Source: Phoronis australis
Lineage: Eukaryota; Phoronida; Phoronidae
Reading direction: 5' to 3'
Length of the DNA stretch: 64,000 bases
NCBI GenBank assembly: GCA_002633005.1
Contig: NMRA01000030.1
Coordinates: 566,477 to 630,476 of the forward strand
The translations under genes were made by a program, and so were the position numbers. Below, piece by piece: positions 1 through 11,639 of the stretch. Each line of letters opens with the position of its first letter. Position 1 is the stretch's first letter. The notes under the pieces are model-generated. The model did no database searches. It saw only the letters and a list, made by a program, of their open reading frames with translations, and was not told the origin of the DNA.

Positions 1-1718
1 TTGTTAGTAAAAGGTCCATGATCGTCAAAAATCCGAGCCCACAATCTTAAAGGCTGGGTGCACGCATTAACATTGAACTCAAAATTCAACTGTCCTGTGC
101 AAATTTGTAACTTATCTTTCAATGTCTTGTGAGCAGTGCCACTTGAATATTCTCAATGCCTTCTTATAATTTCATGTACCAACACCCATGGAAATAAAGT
201 GAGGGCATGCGAAAGCTGCAAGGAGAAATTTAGAAAATCGCGATGTACCAGTTGCCGTAAGGGCGCTTTCTCGAACAAATAGGGGCAACGATACAATGCT
301 CCAAATCATAATGCATGAGGTCAAGCAAAAAGTAAAGGCCTTATTGCGAAAAGAAGCAACTCTTGCAAATGAAGACCTTGCGCCTGAATCCATGACCAAC
401 TTCACTTGGGAACAGTTGCTGCCCCCTCCCCCGTTGTTACAAATATTCAAGACTATGTCATCTAGAAAACTTGAATCATGGCCACTGGTGCCACCCTTGT
501 TCTCTTTATGCTGCCTTCTGTACAATCAGGAAAATTGTTGATCATTTAGGTTTTTGTCTACTGGATCAGCCTACAGCTGTCCATGCGCGGGCACAGCAAC
601 GTGATGAGTGAACAGAAATTCTCCAGTGTGATATTGTTTTCAATTTGTTCTGTAGAATTATCAAAAAAATGTTTTTTGCATACATGACAAGGTTCAATGA
701 AAACTTCAGTAGGCCTTATGAGTATACCGGCCGACACCTCACTATTCTTGTGCTCCTTGGAAAAAGTACGCACACTCTTTCAAGACAAAAAATATGGATC
801 CGACTCCTTCCCCCTTCATTTCGGTCTATTCCATTATTTCCTTTGTGTAGGACTACACGTCGTTTTCCCAGCCTTCGGATTGGTCTGTTGTTATCACGTG
901 CCTCGAGTTTGGTCAGCTCTTGGCTCTTATAGGCTGATGATTGTCACGTGTCCTTAGGGGTGTTTTCTTTGTTATGGTAACCTCGCGTTCAGTTCATCTT
1001 TGTTCCGGCCACATTGTCGTACGTTCAAAAACTTATTCAATTTTAAATTTCTTAACTTTTCCTGTGTGATACCTGCGTGCTGTCTTATATCGCCTACCTC
1101 CGTCTCCTTTTCATCTCTGGTAACGAGCTTGCGACGCGAGTATCATTTATCTATTATTCGGGACATATGTCAATCATAAATAATATTCCTTCTTCAGATA
1201 GATCGCTCAATAAGGAAATCTTAGTTGTGAAAAATAAACCATTCCCATGTCAACAGTTATTTTCAAAATTATGGCGAGAGAAAGCCAATTGTCATTAACT
1301 TTGACATCTGTGTTCGTCACCATTTTCGCCTTTTTGCGTTGAAAATGGCCAAACCCTCCGACTGTTAAAAAGTTGCTCCCGACTTAGACGATGGTCGCGT
1401 ACCTGTGATTTAGTAGTAAATTGGCTGCGAAGACTGAGTCGCATATTGAATCCTCACTCTTTTAGGATAAAACGCAAAACCACTAGCAGATACAGGGTTA
1501 AATCAAAATCCGTGGCCCTTTTGTATACTCTCTAATCTTAAAAATTGGTCTTTTCATTTTCCTAAACACTCACTGACGAACTCATATCATAATCCATGAT
1601 ACTATTCAAACCATGCTTTTGGTTGACATAAAATTCATGACAGCTACTTAGATCACACGAGTATTTGCGGGGCATTGGTGTACGTAAGGACGTACTAGAC
1701 CAAAGTGACTTTACGTGC
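1..1718. other. Intergenic, no confident gene
   Basis: I see no exon with support here. A plus-strand open stretch at 296-541 (81 codons) has a charged start followed by a Phe-Thr-Trp segment and a run of four prolines. This loosely resembles conserved stretches of repeat-derived proteins common in invertebrate genomes. It could be a fragment of such an element, but I cannot name the family and the match is from general recollection only. The remainder (about 560-1710) is AT-rich with no motif I can name. Confidence 0.4.
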
Positions 1719-2027
1719 CAGGGGCGGATCCAGGATTTTGAGTTAGGGGGGGGGCAGGGCACTGTGGAACAACCAGAATTTCGGCAGATGCGCGTGCCCA
1801 GCCTAAAATGTGGGTACGCAGGGGTCTCGAATTTTTGGGTTTGTGGAGCTGTTGACTTAAAAAAAAGGTAAACGGGTTTTGTTCAGGGTTTATGCATTGT
1901 TTTATGCACACCCGGCCCTGATTCACGCATGTGTTAGTCTGAGCAATTCGCACCCGAACTCCCAAGTGGTATCTGGTAGAATTTTAGGGGGGCCATGGCC
2001 CCCTTGCCCCCCCTAAATCTGCCACTG
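1719..2027. mobile_element. hAT-like MITE, 309 bp
   Basis: The element starts with CAGGGGCGGATCCAGG and a G-run, and ends with a C-run and TAAATCTGCCACTG, the approximate reverse complement. Ends of the CAGNGGCGGAT type followed by G-rich tracts are typical of non-autonomous hAT-like elements in invertebrates (family knowledge). There is no internal coding capacity. I could not define a clean 8-bp target duplication. The same end type recurs at 5326, 15616, 34183 and 54627. Confidence 0.65.
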
Positions 2028-2589
2028 CACGCGTTACTACGTCTGTGGAAAATCTGATTTAGGATCTGACGGTCACTTGATAGTGTTTCCAATTAAAAAA
2101 ATCAGCTGTTTCATGCCTCACAAACTGTACATATTGACAGATTTGAGGTTACGTTAGTGCAACCGTGATTTTCTAAGGACAGTATGTCAACGTCGTTTAA
2201 TCTGCCCTTGCATAAAAAACTTTCATACGTAATTAACTGATTACAAAACCGGTACTATCACCCCGAAATTTGTTTAGTTTTCGGCAAAATTAAGTGTACT
2301 TTTATGGGTGGTGCAGCACTGAAAAAGTGAGGGCTATAGCCTCCCCAGCTCCAGCCCCCTATAGTGCGCCGCCTACGTCTTAACAACACGGCAAATGCAC
2401 GGCTGGTTCCCGGCAGCACATATGCAGAGGGCGGGGACTTCAGCTTTCAAAGTTTGCCGGTAGGACCGCAACTTCTGACCTTCGGCCTGGTTTAAAGAAT
2501 GAGATATCTCTTGGCATGCGCCGAGTGAAAATGGTGAGTTCACGATTTTGGGACTGCTCGAAGAAAAAGTTTGATAACGGGAGTATTTT

Positions 2590-2760
2590 TTTCGAGTTCA
2601 TAACGTGGAGTTGTCGTGAGGACTCGATTGGGACCTCAGGGGTCTCACGCTCCACCGGCTTATCTACACTAATTTGAAAAGGCTTTGTCCAGTCACACGT
2701 TGTGGGTCATAAATCGACAACAGCTGACGCGACAAGCAGAACTATACTTTCGTTTACTTC
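2590..2760. repeat. Inverted partner of 9665-9840
   Basis: This stretch, including a core around GGGACCTCAGGGGTCTCA, appears in reverse complement at about 9665-9840 with moderate divergence. The match includes GTTGTCGTGAGGACT and a CAGCTGACGCG-like segment. It is a dispersed repeat of unknown class. I saw no terminal repeats that would define a full element. Confidence 0.55.
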
Positions 2761-3150
2761 ATTGGTGCACTAACTGGAGAAATTTAGAATTAGACTTTTA
2801 AACACTATCCGTCATTGTCAACTTTTTTCGGAAGACTTAAATCTAATGTAGTTTGCGCAAAGACGATGCGCGATTTTGAGAGGTGTATTGATGATGATCA
2901 ATGTTAAAACGGAGAGCAAATAAGTGCGTAGTTTATCATCCAATCGGTAGTTTTGCGAGAAAGTGACAACCTTGCCGAAACTGAATATTACAAAAAAAAT
3001 AATTGCAGGCGGTCTGATACACGTAGTACCAGACGTGCGCAGGTACTCGCACGTGGGCCCATTGCACTGATCACCTGGAAATATTTTTATGCTTTATTAA
3101 TATATGGTTAAAACTGAGCTGAGGAGCTAGAAACCTGGCTCAAGGGTTTA

Positions 3151-3226
3151 GCAGTGTGACCTGGTGGGACTTGAACCCACGACCTCGAGTAAAGAAAGCG
3201 GGCACTTATCAACCAGGCCACACTGC
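3151..3226 (-). repeat. tRNA-like unit (SINE or tRNA pseudogene)
   Basis: Read on the minus strand this is 76 bases, the size of a tRNA. It begins GCAGTGTGG, carries an A-box-like TGGCCTGGTTGATAAGTGC and a B box GGGTTCAAGTCCC, and ends CACACTGC pairing with the start. The end pairing runs 13 of 14 positions, longer than a normal acceptor stem. The anticodon arm does not pair well. A tRNA-derived SINE head or tRNA pseudogene is more likely than a working tRNA. Confidence 0.55.
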
Positions 3227-3239
3227 CTCCTCTTCCGAA

Positions 3240-5325
3240 ACTGAATAACGGAAACCCTTGAAAATCATTATAAGCGAGAAATATTTTCTGATGTTTAGGC
3301 TCATTAACTTTAAGTAAACGAAATGTCGCAAATATGTTCGTTTTCTCTTGCGCGCTCATAATCAGATTCCTATAACTGTTAAGGCCAAAAACCTAGTTTG
3401 CAAACATCTAGACTAAAATCTTGATGGTATCGTATTTTGCCAGCGACCATACACGGTATAAAAATGAATTAAAAGCTGAATTAGGCGAAACTTGACTTGA
3501 TGGAATTCTCGTCATGGAACGCATAAATATCACCATCATCTTCGTGTCAAAATTGCCAACTAAAACTCGAGGGGGAGGGCATGAACCTTAAAATCCTGGC
3601 TAGTACGCATTTTCGTTTTAGCGAACTTCAAAAATAGGGCATGGTGGAGTGTTTGAAGGAGCCAAAATCCATCCAAGTCGAAGTGGCCATAACGGAGCGA
3701 TATGGAGATTTAAAATGACGTGATTTATCCATTTTTTTTCAGTTGCTGTGTACCTAAATTAACAGGCACAGAAAAAATGACTTACATTACGCTTTTCTGA
3801 AACACACCTCAGCGAAATCGTCAAAGAAAAAAAGCGCTTCTTGCCACCTAAAACAGACAAAAACAACCAAAGCACGCATCGCGTCGCTTGCCTGAAAAAG
3901 TAACTCTTTCACTTGTTTTTTGTGGTTAGACATGTGATGTTTACCCATATTTTTGGTCGTGGCCCCCTGCAACAGGCTACTACTTCAATTGTCACGTATA
4001 TATTGACGATGTCCAAATTTAGCTGCCCCACCAGTTCCCTGGGTTTCATGTTTTGTAATTCAAAGTGATTGCATAAACTTAGGAATAAATGCTAGTTACA
4101 GGCACTGCGTTCATAAAGAGTAAGAAAACAAAAACCCAGCGGCGTACAATCACCTCGTTTTGGCAATGCATTGTGTGCATTCCACATAACAAGTAGGCCA
4201 CTCTTCAGATTAGTGCTTTCACAATGAAAATAACAGTAAGATTTCCCAATAGTGTAATGTATATTGTACATGAGAATTTCAAATGTTAAAATGACTAGTT
4301 GTTCATACTATGGGAAAAGCAATAAGGGACACAGGCACTAGCAATAATAAACTTTTCAGTATAAATATTGCCCTTCATAGGATGAGCAAAACATGCACTA
4401 AGTACTGTTGAGATAACCTACCGGAGATCTTTGAAACTAACAATTATAAACTCTGCAATATAAACAATACCCTTTATACAATGAACATGTAACAAATATA
4501 CACACCCAAATAGTGTTACATGCAATCCCTCACCTGATGAGATCATCCATGAGTATGATTCCCTCTGTGTAAACAATAACTCACATGGTGAGCAAAACAT
4601 TTATAGTGGGACTTAACTACAACATAACAGCTTTCAAAATTTATGTCATAGCATTACAAGGTTCTACTACTTAACAAAACACCATAAGTGATATAACTGC
4701 TGAGATCACTACCTTCACAACGAAAAGTTATCAATATAAAAATATATGTAACATGAGCTTGAGCAAAGTATCGGTAGGACTGCACAATACTGCTATCCCT
4801 GGTGGAACCAGTCACTGAAAACTGCAATAGATTTCACACCTCACAAGATGACAATAATATGTATACAAGAATTTGCTTTTTAAGATCAACCATGTGGAAA
4901 TGACAGGGTCATTGCAGAATTTAGTAAAAAAATCTGCATTTCAGCCTAAAAAACAATCATTTTCAAAACCACACCAGGAGTCACTGAATAAAAACACTAA
5001 AAGAGACAGTATGTATTTCACTTCATGGGATGCAAAAAATAAGTATCCTAAACTGAAAAGATCAGTCATCCAAGGCTTGAAGAATATTCAAAATAAATAC
5101 ACTTGTTAAGCAATAAACTAGTGGCAACAATAATGGACACATGTCGCAATAAATACACCCCTAGTTTTTTAGGAGCAAAACTAGCATTTCAACCTCAACA
5201 ATGCGGAAACATCACAAGCAGCTTACACATTTCCAAAACCACACAGGCAATACTGATGTGTACATGAATGAGGTGCACATTTGGAGAAAAAGTAAAATAT
5301 TCTCCCTAGTTGTGAATGTCCTAGC
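3240..5325. other. Intergenic, nothing recognised
   Basis: AT-rich sequence. The short open frames (for example 4873-5109 plus) have low-complexity composition and resemble no family I know. I could define no terminal inverted repeats, tandem arrays or splice-flanked exons. Confidence 0.4.
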
Positions 5326-5407
5326 CAGTGGCGGATTTAGAAGGGGGCCAGGCTAATAGTCTGCCCTGCCCCCCCCCCCCTAACACAAAATCCTGGATCC
5401 GCCCATG
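5326..5407. mobile_element. hAT-like MITE, 82 bp
   Basis: A very short element. It starts CAGTGGCGGATTTAGAAGGG and ends in a 14-base C-run followed by CTGGATCCGCCCATG. The ends are imperfect inverted repeats of the same type as the element at 1719-2027. The pentamer CTAGC lies on each side and may be all or part of the target duplication. It appears to be an internally deleted relative of the longer copies. Confidence 0.6.
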
Positions 5408-6344
5408 CTAGCTGCACGAAGCATCTAGGTCATTCACTGAATGCCAGGCACATATCATACTATGCATTCATATACATGCGAGTAGGACATTCTCACTGAC
5501 CACAATGGTCAACAAAGCTGCATGCAGAATACTACCTTGGCATCTCAGAGCATTTGATATACACACAACATTCGAAATGAGTAGAAGGCACACTAATAAA
5601 TGCTCTGGAGGGGCCCTTAAATCCAGTAAGGTGAGCTATGAGCAGAAAAAACAGCTTTTCAAACAAATTTCCAAACACAGTGCAGCACTTTCAAACATGA
5701 TTAAGTGCCAAAAATACTGGAATTGATACCTGGGCCCTGTCATTGATCTTTTTACAGGAAATGGAACTCGAAATTACGNGTGGCGGTATTCAGCAAGCAC
5801 GTAGGGCCTACTTGTGAGTCACCTGTCAATCACATGTTGGTGTCAAGGTAACATGCACTCCAAAGTGTGGGAACTTGCGCACGTGCACCACTACAAATCA
5901 GTCACACATAGCGACAGTCCGAAGTAACAAAAACGGGCGTGATTATGTACTTTTAAGCTGTTGTTACGAAAGACCCAGTTCTTTACGATATTCCCCCGTT
6001 GCCAATGTTCCCCAAAACTGCGATGTCAAGTCTATTCCCATATTTCCCAGCTCGATGCTCCCTAAGCCCATCCCTGTAACTAGCTGCGTGACCACTATCG
6101 TCAAGCAGTCTACGTCGTAGATATTTCAGACTCGAATGGTAAGAATTTTTATTCAGGCTGAAAATGGCCAATGTATGAACAAAACTATTCCGGATGGCTA
6201 AAAAGGGGATGGGGAAACGATAATTCACACAGTCACGCTTACGTGGTGGCTGACGCACGAAATAGTAAAGAACAGCCAGCGACATTAGTTGAATCTGCTA
6301 ACCAGTTTGACTGAGATGCAATAAGCGAAAAACAAAATTTGACT

Positions 6345-6510
6345 AGCCGTTTTTTATTACTTCAAGATCATACACAAACATACATTATTGCCAACGTTTG
6401 AATTCAGAAATCGACAGACAGCAACGAAATCGGTAACCCAGTAAGGCACTTCTACTGTCCCTTCGGTCGCCCCTCATCCTCTATAACCCGGCAGTTATAT
6501 TCATCAAAAT
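6345..6510. repeat. Inverted partner of 8790-8960
   Basis: About 160 bases here are the reverse complement of 8790-8960 with a few differences. Shared landmarks are CAAGATCATACACAAACATA, ATTCAGAAATCGA, GGTAACCCAGTAAGGCA and CCCTTCGGTCGCC. It is a dispersed repeat. One copy (8790-8960) sits inside the region of TTAACCGCCC motifs; this one does not. Confidence 0.65.
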
Positions 6511-8190
6511 AAGCAGAGCTTGGAATGAGGAATAACAAAAACAGAGGAGAACGTTCCAGCTACTGTATGATACACAAAAAATAGGCTTGTGTGATAGACA
6601 TTTTTGGCTGTAAGATTTATCTGAACTAAACATTTAATAAAGTCGAAAAAGATGATAAAAAGAGGAAACTGGAAATCAAATAAGAGGAAGATCGACACCA
6701 AAAAAGAATTCCTCTTAAAAGACGAAATTCCTGAGCCCTGATCAAGTCTGTATTCTCCAGGCTTCAACATGTACATAAATGCAACTGTCAAGAAGTATAC
6801 CTTCTTGAAATTGTCAAGGCAAGCTCTCTGAAATGTAAACAATCCCTGTTTTGGTGGTGTGATTTTAAAACTTCTGGTGCTGGTGACCTTGTGCACGTGC
6901 AGTAGTGTATCACAACTTACACTCATGTAGTCAGAAGTTCACATCACTGTTTGGAAGGGCAATTAACATTTTGAGTGTTGCTCAATGCTCAGGACTCAGG
7001 AGTTTTAAAATTATGAAGAAATGGAAGTTTTGGGAAGCAGTTGAACGAATTAGAAACCAACAATGAAAACATGAAAAGAAACCGAACCCCACAAAACGCT
7101 TAAATGAGTGGTTCGAAAAAGAGGAGATAAAAGTACATGTGCACTGTCAAGCAAGAGCTGCAGGTAAGAAAAGGTTCAGCAATTGAAATACAGTTTACTC
7201 ACTGGAATCTGTGCTAAATATTAAAGTAAGCAATCCAGGTGTAGAGTGAACTGGATTATTTTGTAAACAAAAGTCAAGAGTGAACAATAAGGGCCAGGTG
7301 TGTAGGATTAAGGGTTAGGCTAGTACTGGTATGCAGAATACAATGGCTTATCAATTATGTCATCAAGTTCAGTCAACAGAGAGTGCACTTATAGCAAGGG
7401 GGTTGGGGGATCTACAAGAAAACAAGGAAATGAAACATAAACAAATGTAAAGAAAAGAGAAAAATTAAGGTAAGAAAGACATATGGCTCAGCTGCAGAAT
7501 GCTGTCTCCACCTCTTATTAATAAAACTTAAAGGGTAATTTAAAGCAATGGCTTGACATTATTTCATTTGCGAATTACACCATTCGAAAAATTCTGGATC
7601 AGTTGAAAATCCCAGAATACCAATTCAATCCGACAACATCGGACTTGTTACAGTAAATCTACTTTACAAAGAACAAAAACAACATTGAAGGCACCATGGT
7701 AAATTCGTCCAGATGTGGTACAAGCAATTTCATGAACACACAATCCCACGTAAACACGGTATACTTTATTTGTACAGCCAACAGCATCATGCGAGCATAA
7801 GTGATGATAAAAAATACTTATGTTTTTCTTCACCAGGTCCCGAGCACGACATAGTCGATCGGCTCAGCCTCTCACGAATCACGGCTCGACGAGCTGGACA
7901 AACTCAGACGGCCATCCAGGAAAACCGACATGAATTCCCGGCGCTGTCATTTACTCCCCGCACAGTTACTTCCGCCCAATGGCCGTTTTCGTCAACTGCC
8001 TGCATTTTCTGTCCATCTTCCATTTTGAATCGGCTACTTTTGAGTTGAGAGCAAAGACAACTACTCAGCCATCCTCACGTGTTGTACCGGAGTCTTACTA
8101 CTCACCACCATGCGCGAGTTTGGTCCTTATAGACATGTTCACCAAAATGAAATTGCTGTTGTATACTACTAATATATAGCGTACGATTTT
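6511..8190. other. Intergenic, nothing recognised
   Basis: The longest open frame is a 140-codon minus-strand stretch at 6504-6926. It is rich in Phe, Leu and Ile, as expected from AT-rich noncoding DNA, has no motif and no splice support, and is not called as a gene. The remainder to about 8190 shows no array or element ends. Confidence 0.4.
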
Positions 8191-8303
8191 ACTTACCGTA
8201 AACGTTCGGGTTAACGCCCATGCTCAGTTAACCGCCCACCCCCTACTTTAGATGGATTTTCGATTTAACCGCCCACTGCTCGGTTAAGCGCCCCCCTGCG
8301 ATT

Positions 8304-8783
8304 TTGGAAGATTTCCAGTTAAGCGCCCACCCCCGACTTTTAAAGAATGAAGACTTAGCGCCCAGTGCTAAGGAAACGTGCGATTTCCCGACTTCTAAGA
8401 TCGATGATCACAAAGAGCGCAACGACGCCGGGCTTCCGATAGGGTACTGGTTTAGCAATGTGAATTACACTTCAAGTAACGAGTTATTGTCTTGGGTCAT
8501 GGACTCACTTCAAAATATAATACTTGGAACGTTTTTGTCACTTTATTGTCTTCCCAAGTTTAAGAACGCCGCCGGTGTCAAAACGTCCGCTTTCAGCGAC
8601 TTTATCTGCCGCGCTGAGTTTCCATCTGTAGTGCAAAAGATAAAACATATATTCGAAAAAATCAGGCCAGAGAAATGTGACAATGGTTTTGTCAACCCTC
8701 CAAATTCTGTTAAGGTGGGAAGCTCTCGTATTTTGAACAAATCTCACAACTCACGGAAAGATGTCAAATTCTCAATATTTTGA
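8304..8783 (+). other. Unrecognised 159-codon open frame in a repeat
   Basis: The longest uninterrupted ATG-initiated frame in the first 60 kb. It has mixed composition with charged and hydrophobic blocks, a central Leu/Ile-rich segment near residues 70-85 and a basic C-terminus. I recognise no family. It starts inside the TTAAGCGCCC motifs and ends just before the inverted repeat at 8790, so it probably belongs to a mobile element rather than a host gene. It may equally be a chance open frame. Confidence 0.25.
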
Positions 8784-8789
8784 TGAATG

Positions 8790-8960
8790 TAACTGCGGAG
8801 TTATAGAGGATGTGTGGCGACCGAAGGGACAGTGCAAGTGCCTTACTGGGTTACCGATTTCGTTGCTGCCTATCGATTTCTGAATTCAAAGATCGACAAT
8901 AATATATGTTTGTGTATGATCTTGAGGTACCCGGTAATAAAAAACGTTTAAGCGCCCATG
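8790..8960. repeat. Inverted partner of 6345-6510
   Basis: Reverse-complement match to 6345-6510 over about 160 bases, sharing the landmarks listed for that entry. The two copies are about 2.3 kb apart and could pair in a transcript crossing both. Confidence 0.65.
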
Positions 8961-9142
8961 TCTGGTTAACCGCTCACCCACGATTTTTTGGGTTTGCCAA
9001 TTTAACCGCCCAAACGCACGAGTCATATTTCTTCAGGAAGCCCATATCACCAAACCTTCGGCTTCGTGGGCAATAAAATGTAATCGTCCGAATAGATCTG
9101 TCGACCACAGATCTACCCTGTGGTTTTTCTCTTGATCCCATG

Positions 9143-9621
9143 CAGACCATACCGAGTTGCTCCAGCTGCCAACTCAGGACGGTCTCTCACGAGGTTTTAG
9201 TGTTATAAATGGAAGGAATTAAACACATCGACAACCTCCTAAAATGTTCCTCTATGCGCAAAAGGTATTTATAACAATTTGTGACTTTGATGCTTTAGTC
9301 GGTGCGAGGCATAATTCGCCGAAAAGCTTCCGGCATATATGGAGCGCCTAATAGGAGCTGCATCGCCTCTGGTCGGGCCAACAGAAGCGATGGTCACTGT
9401 CTACCTAAGCCCCAGACAACTTTTAGGATCCCTATTCAGCACGCCCTTTGTATTGATGTAGACTGAGCTAATGAAGTGGAAACGTAATAGCTAGCACTAC
9501 TTTAATATTGGAATGTGTTTATGACAGGTTTTCATGGTTTATTAGCTTATTTGCATAACGCTAAATCGTCGTGAGAGACCATCCGGAGTTGGTATATGGT
9601 GCATTAACTCCGGACGGTCTG
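9143..9621. mobile_element. Foldback MITE with CAGACC ends
   Basis: The left end CAGACCATACCGAGTTGCTC runs to GGACGGTCTCTCACGA. The right end, read in reverse complement, is CAGACCGTCCGGAGTT followed by GGTCTCTCACGACG. The terminal inverted repeats are therefore about 50 bases, with a small internal palindrome (AACTCCGGA and its complement). The interior has no coding frame. Class unknown and no clear target duplication. Confidence 0.65.
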
Positions 9622-9664
9622 GGCTCAACAGAAAGCCACAGTTCTACTGTGAGTCTAAACTAAT

Positions 9665-9840
9665 GTGATAAACGAGAGTAGTTGTACTTGCCGCGTCAGC
9701 TGCAGGTCATCTTTATCTCTTTAGTGATACAAAGTGTGTAATTGGGCACAGCTTTTTCAAAAATGAGTGTACAAAAGCCAGTGGAGCTTGAGACCCCTCA
9801 GGTCCCTGTCAAGTCCTCACGACAATTCTAGGTTATGATA
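9665..9840. repeat. Inverted partner of 2590-2760
   Basis: Reverse-complement match to 2590-2760. It lies directly downstream of the CAGACC element but outside its ends, so it is a separate repeat. Confidence 0.55.
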
Positions 9841-10974
9841 CATGTTCAGTTTAAAGTTTTTATTGTTAACTCTTGACATATATCCCAGCCCAAGCTACAT
9901 CTTCCCCATTTGGTTAGTTTTGTATTTGGCGCACATTCTGATTGGTCGAATATGTTCACTTGCAAGTTATATGTACACCAGTAGCTTTTAATACATCATA
10001 CCGAACACAAGTATTTTTCTCATCAAACCACCTCGGGTTTTATCCATACACAATATAACCCACATCTTTTTGCATTTTGCCGTGACCCTCAACTCTAGTC
10101 TCATGGATGTAATATGGCTAAAGGCAAAACGGACTGCTCAGAAGGGGTAAATCACAATGCTACTCAAACGTCTCACCAACCTACCCAACGATTCCCATCA
10201 AGCAACGCCACTTCTGGATACCCTCAATGATTAACTGAATGCTGTCAAGGAACTAAACAACCAGGGCACCTGGCCCCAACAAACTTGGAAATTTCAAATT
10301 TTTGACATTAATTTTCTGTGAGTTGCATTTGTTAAACAATTTTTTGTTTTATATGATGATTTAGTTCAATGTTTGCAAAGTACAAAACACTAAATTTTTT
10401 GATGATATCTTCTAAGAAATTTTCGCAAGACAGCTCAATTATGTAAGTTGAGTGCGTGTGACAGACGTACGTAGCGGACGTACCCTCTCAATTTCTAGTA
10501 TTAAATTGTTTGTTGTGACTAAGATATCTATTCAGAATGATTCAAATTTTTGCAGTATTTAAAAGGGGACTGTAGTCAAAATAATGTTGCAGTTAATCGG
10601 TTCTAAGATAGAAATAAAACTCATATTTGCCTGACTTGCATGCCAAACAAAAGCCGATTCATATTCATGGTTAAAACACTGAATCCTGAAAGCGATCGCT
10701 GATTGGCTGATGTGTCAGTGACGTGAATGACGGGGTATCGGCTGCTTTACACATTCATTGCTTATGTCATGTTTTGAATTTACCTAAACATCATTCAACA
10801 AAGAATGGACTCACCGGAGACAGCCAAAGAGTTGTTATCTCTGCGACGAAGGATGTTAAAGTTGAGTCTCCGATGAGTTGCCAGCAGTCACTGGTACGGT
10901 GCGCGGCTTTAGACCCTCTGCGGCTGGGTTAAAGATCTTTTATAGGCCTAACTATCCCCAATTCCCGTACCAGG
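9841..10974. other. Intergenic, nothing recognised
   Basis: AT-rich with no exon, array or element end that I can support. A 69-codon open frame at 10723-10932 has no motif. The LINE reading frame becomes recognisable only from about 10975. Confidence 0.4.
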
Positions 10975-11150
10975 GTGAATTTCAAAAATAACTTGACTTG
11001 GCTGCGCAATTTTTCATTGTATCAATCGTCCTTATTTTTATTGTTTGCTACAGTGTTGATTGGGCAAAAATATATCACTAAGCCTGGGGGTTGTTTTTAT
11101 TGTGCTTTTGTCGACTTTTCGAAGGCGTTTAACAGATCCCCACGATCTGG

Positions 11151-11300
11151 TATAGATTACAAGAAATTGGTGTCCATTGTAACTTACTTAAAGTCCTGAA
11201 ATCTATGTATAGCAAATTACGTTCATGTATAAGGACCCGAGAAGGGTTAACCAACTTTTTTGACTGTTCTGTCAGCACCAGACAAGGGTGTATGATCAGC
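11151..11300 (+). repeat. 150-bp exact duplicate, copy 1 (next to an N)
   Basis: Bases 11151-11300 and 11490-11639 appear identical. Copy 1 ends exactly at the single N at 11301. The 188 bases between the copies do not read as LINE, whereas sequence after copy 2 continues the reverse transcriptase. This is the pattern expected from two overlapping contigs joined without merging the overlap. Confidence 0.8.
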
Positions 11301-11489
11301 NTGCCGAAGGCAGTGCACATTTGAAATAACTCGGCACAAATTAAAGAAAACTTCCGAATCGATGAATGCGGTATATCTGTGAGAGTTAAATCGAATCCTA
11401 TTCAGATCATAACTTTGAAGTGGAATAATTCGGTGAGTACAACAGCAAGTCGGTTTTATGCTTAGGCGGACGAACATTGGGCTCCCCAG

Positions 11490-11639
11490 TATAGATTACA
11501 AGAAATTGGTGTCCATTGTAACTTACTTAAAGTCCTGAAATCTATGTATAGCAAATTACGTTCATGTATAAGGACCCGAGAAGGGTTAACCAACTTTTTT
11601 GACTGTTCTGTCAGCACCAGACAAGGGTGTATGATCAGC
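11490..11639 (+). repeat. 150-bp exact duplicate, copy 2
   Basis: Second copy of 11151-11300. This copy is the one in continuity with the downstream reverse transcriptase (TRQGC block into YADDM). Confidence 0.8.

Larger units (their letters stand above)
8195..9012. repeat. TTAACCGCCC/TTAAGCGCCC-motif repeat region
   Basis: From 8195 the motif GGTTAA(C/G)CGCCCA recurs about every 30-40 bases (near 8210, 8228, 8268, 8283 and 8318). It recurs in the same orientation at about 8948-9012, where CGTTTAAGCGCCCATG is followed by two further motifs. The two motif clusters enclose about 600 bases, including the open frame at 8304-8783 and the repeat at 8790-8960. This looks like the subterminal motifs of a DNA transposon, but the cluster orientation is direct rather than inverted, so I do not assign a class. 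Confidence 0.45.

Noticed and set aside
3151-3226. A functional tRNA gene
   Set aside because: End pairing is too long and the anticodon arm does not form, so a tRNA-derived repeat is more likely.
6504-6926. 140-codon minus-strand open frame
   Set aside because: Composition is that of AT-rich noncoding DNA; no motif, no splice support, no family resemblance.
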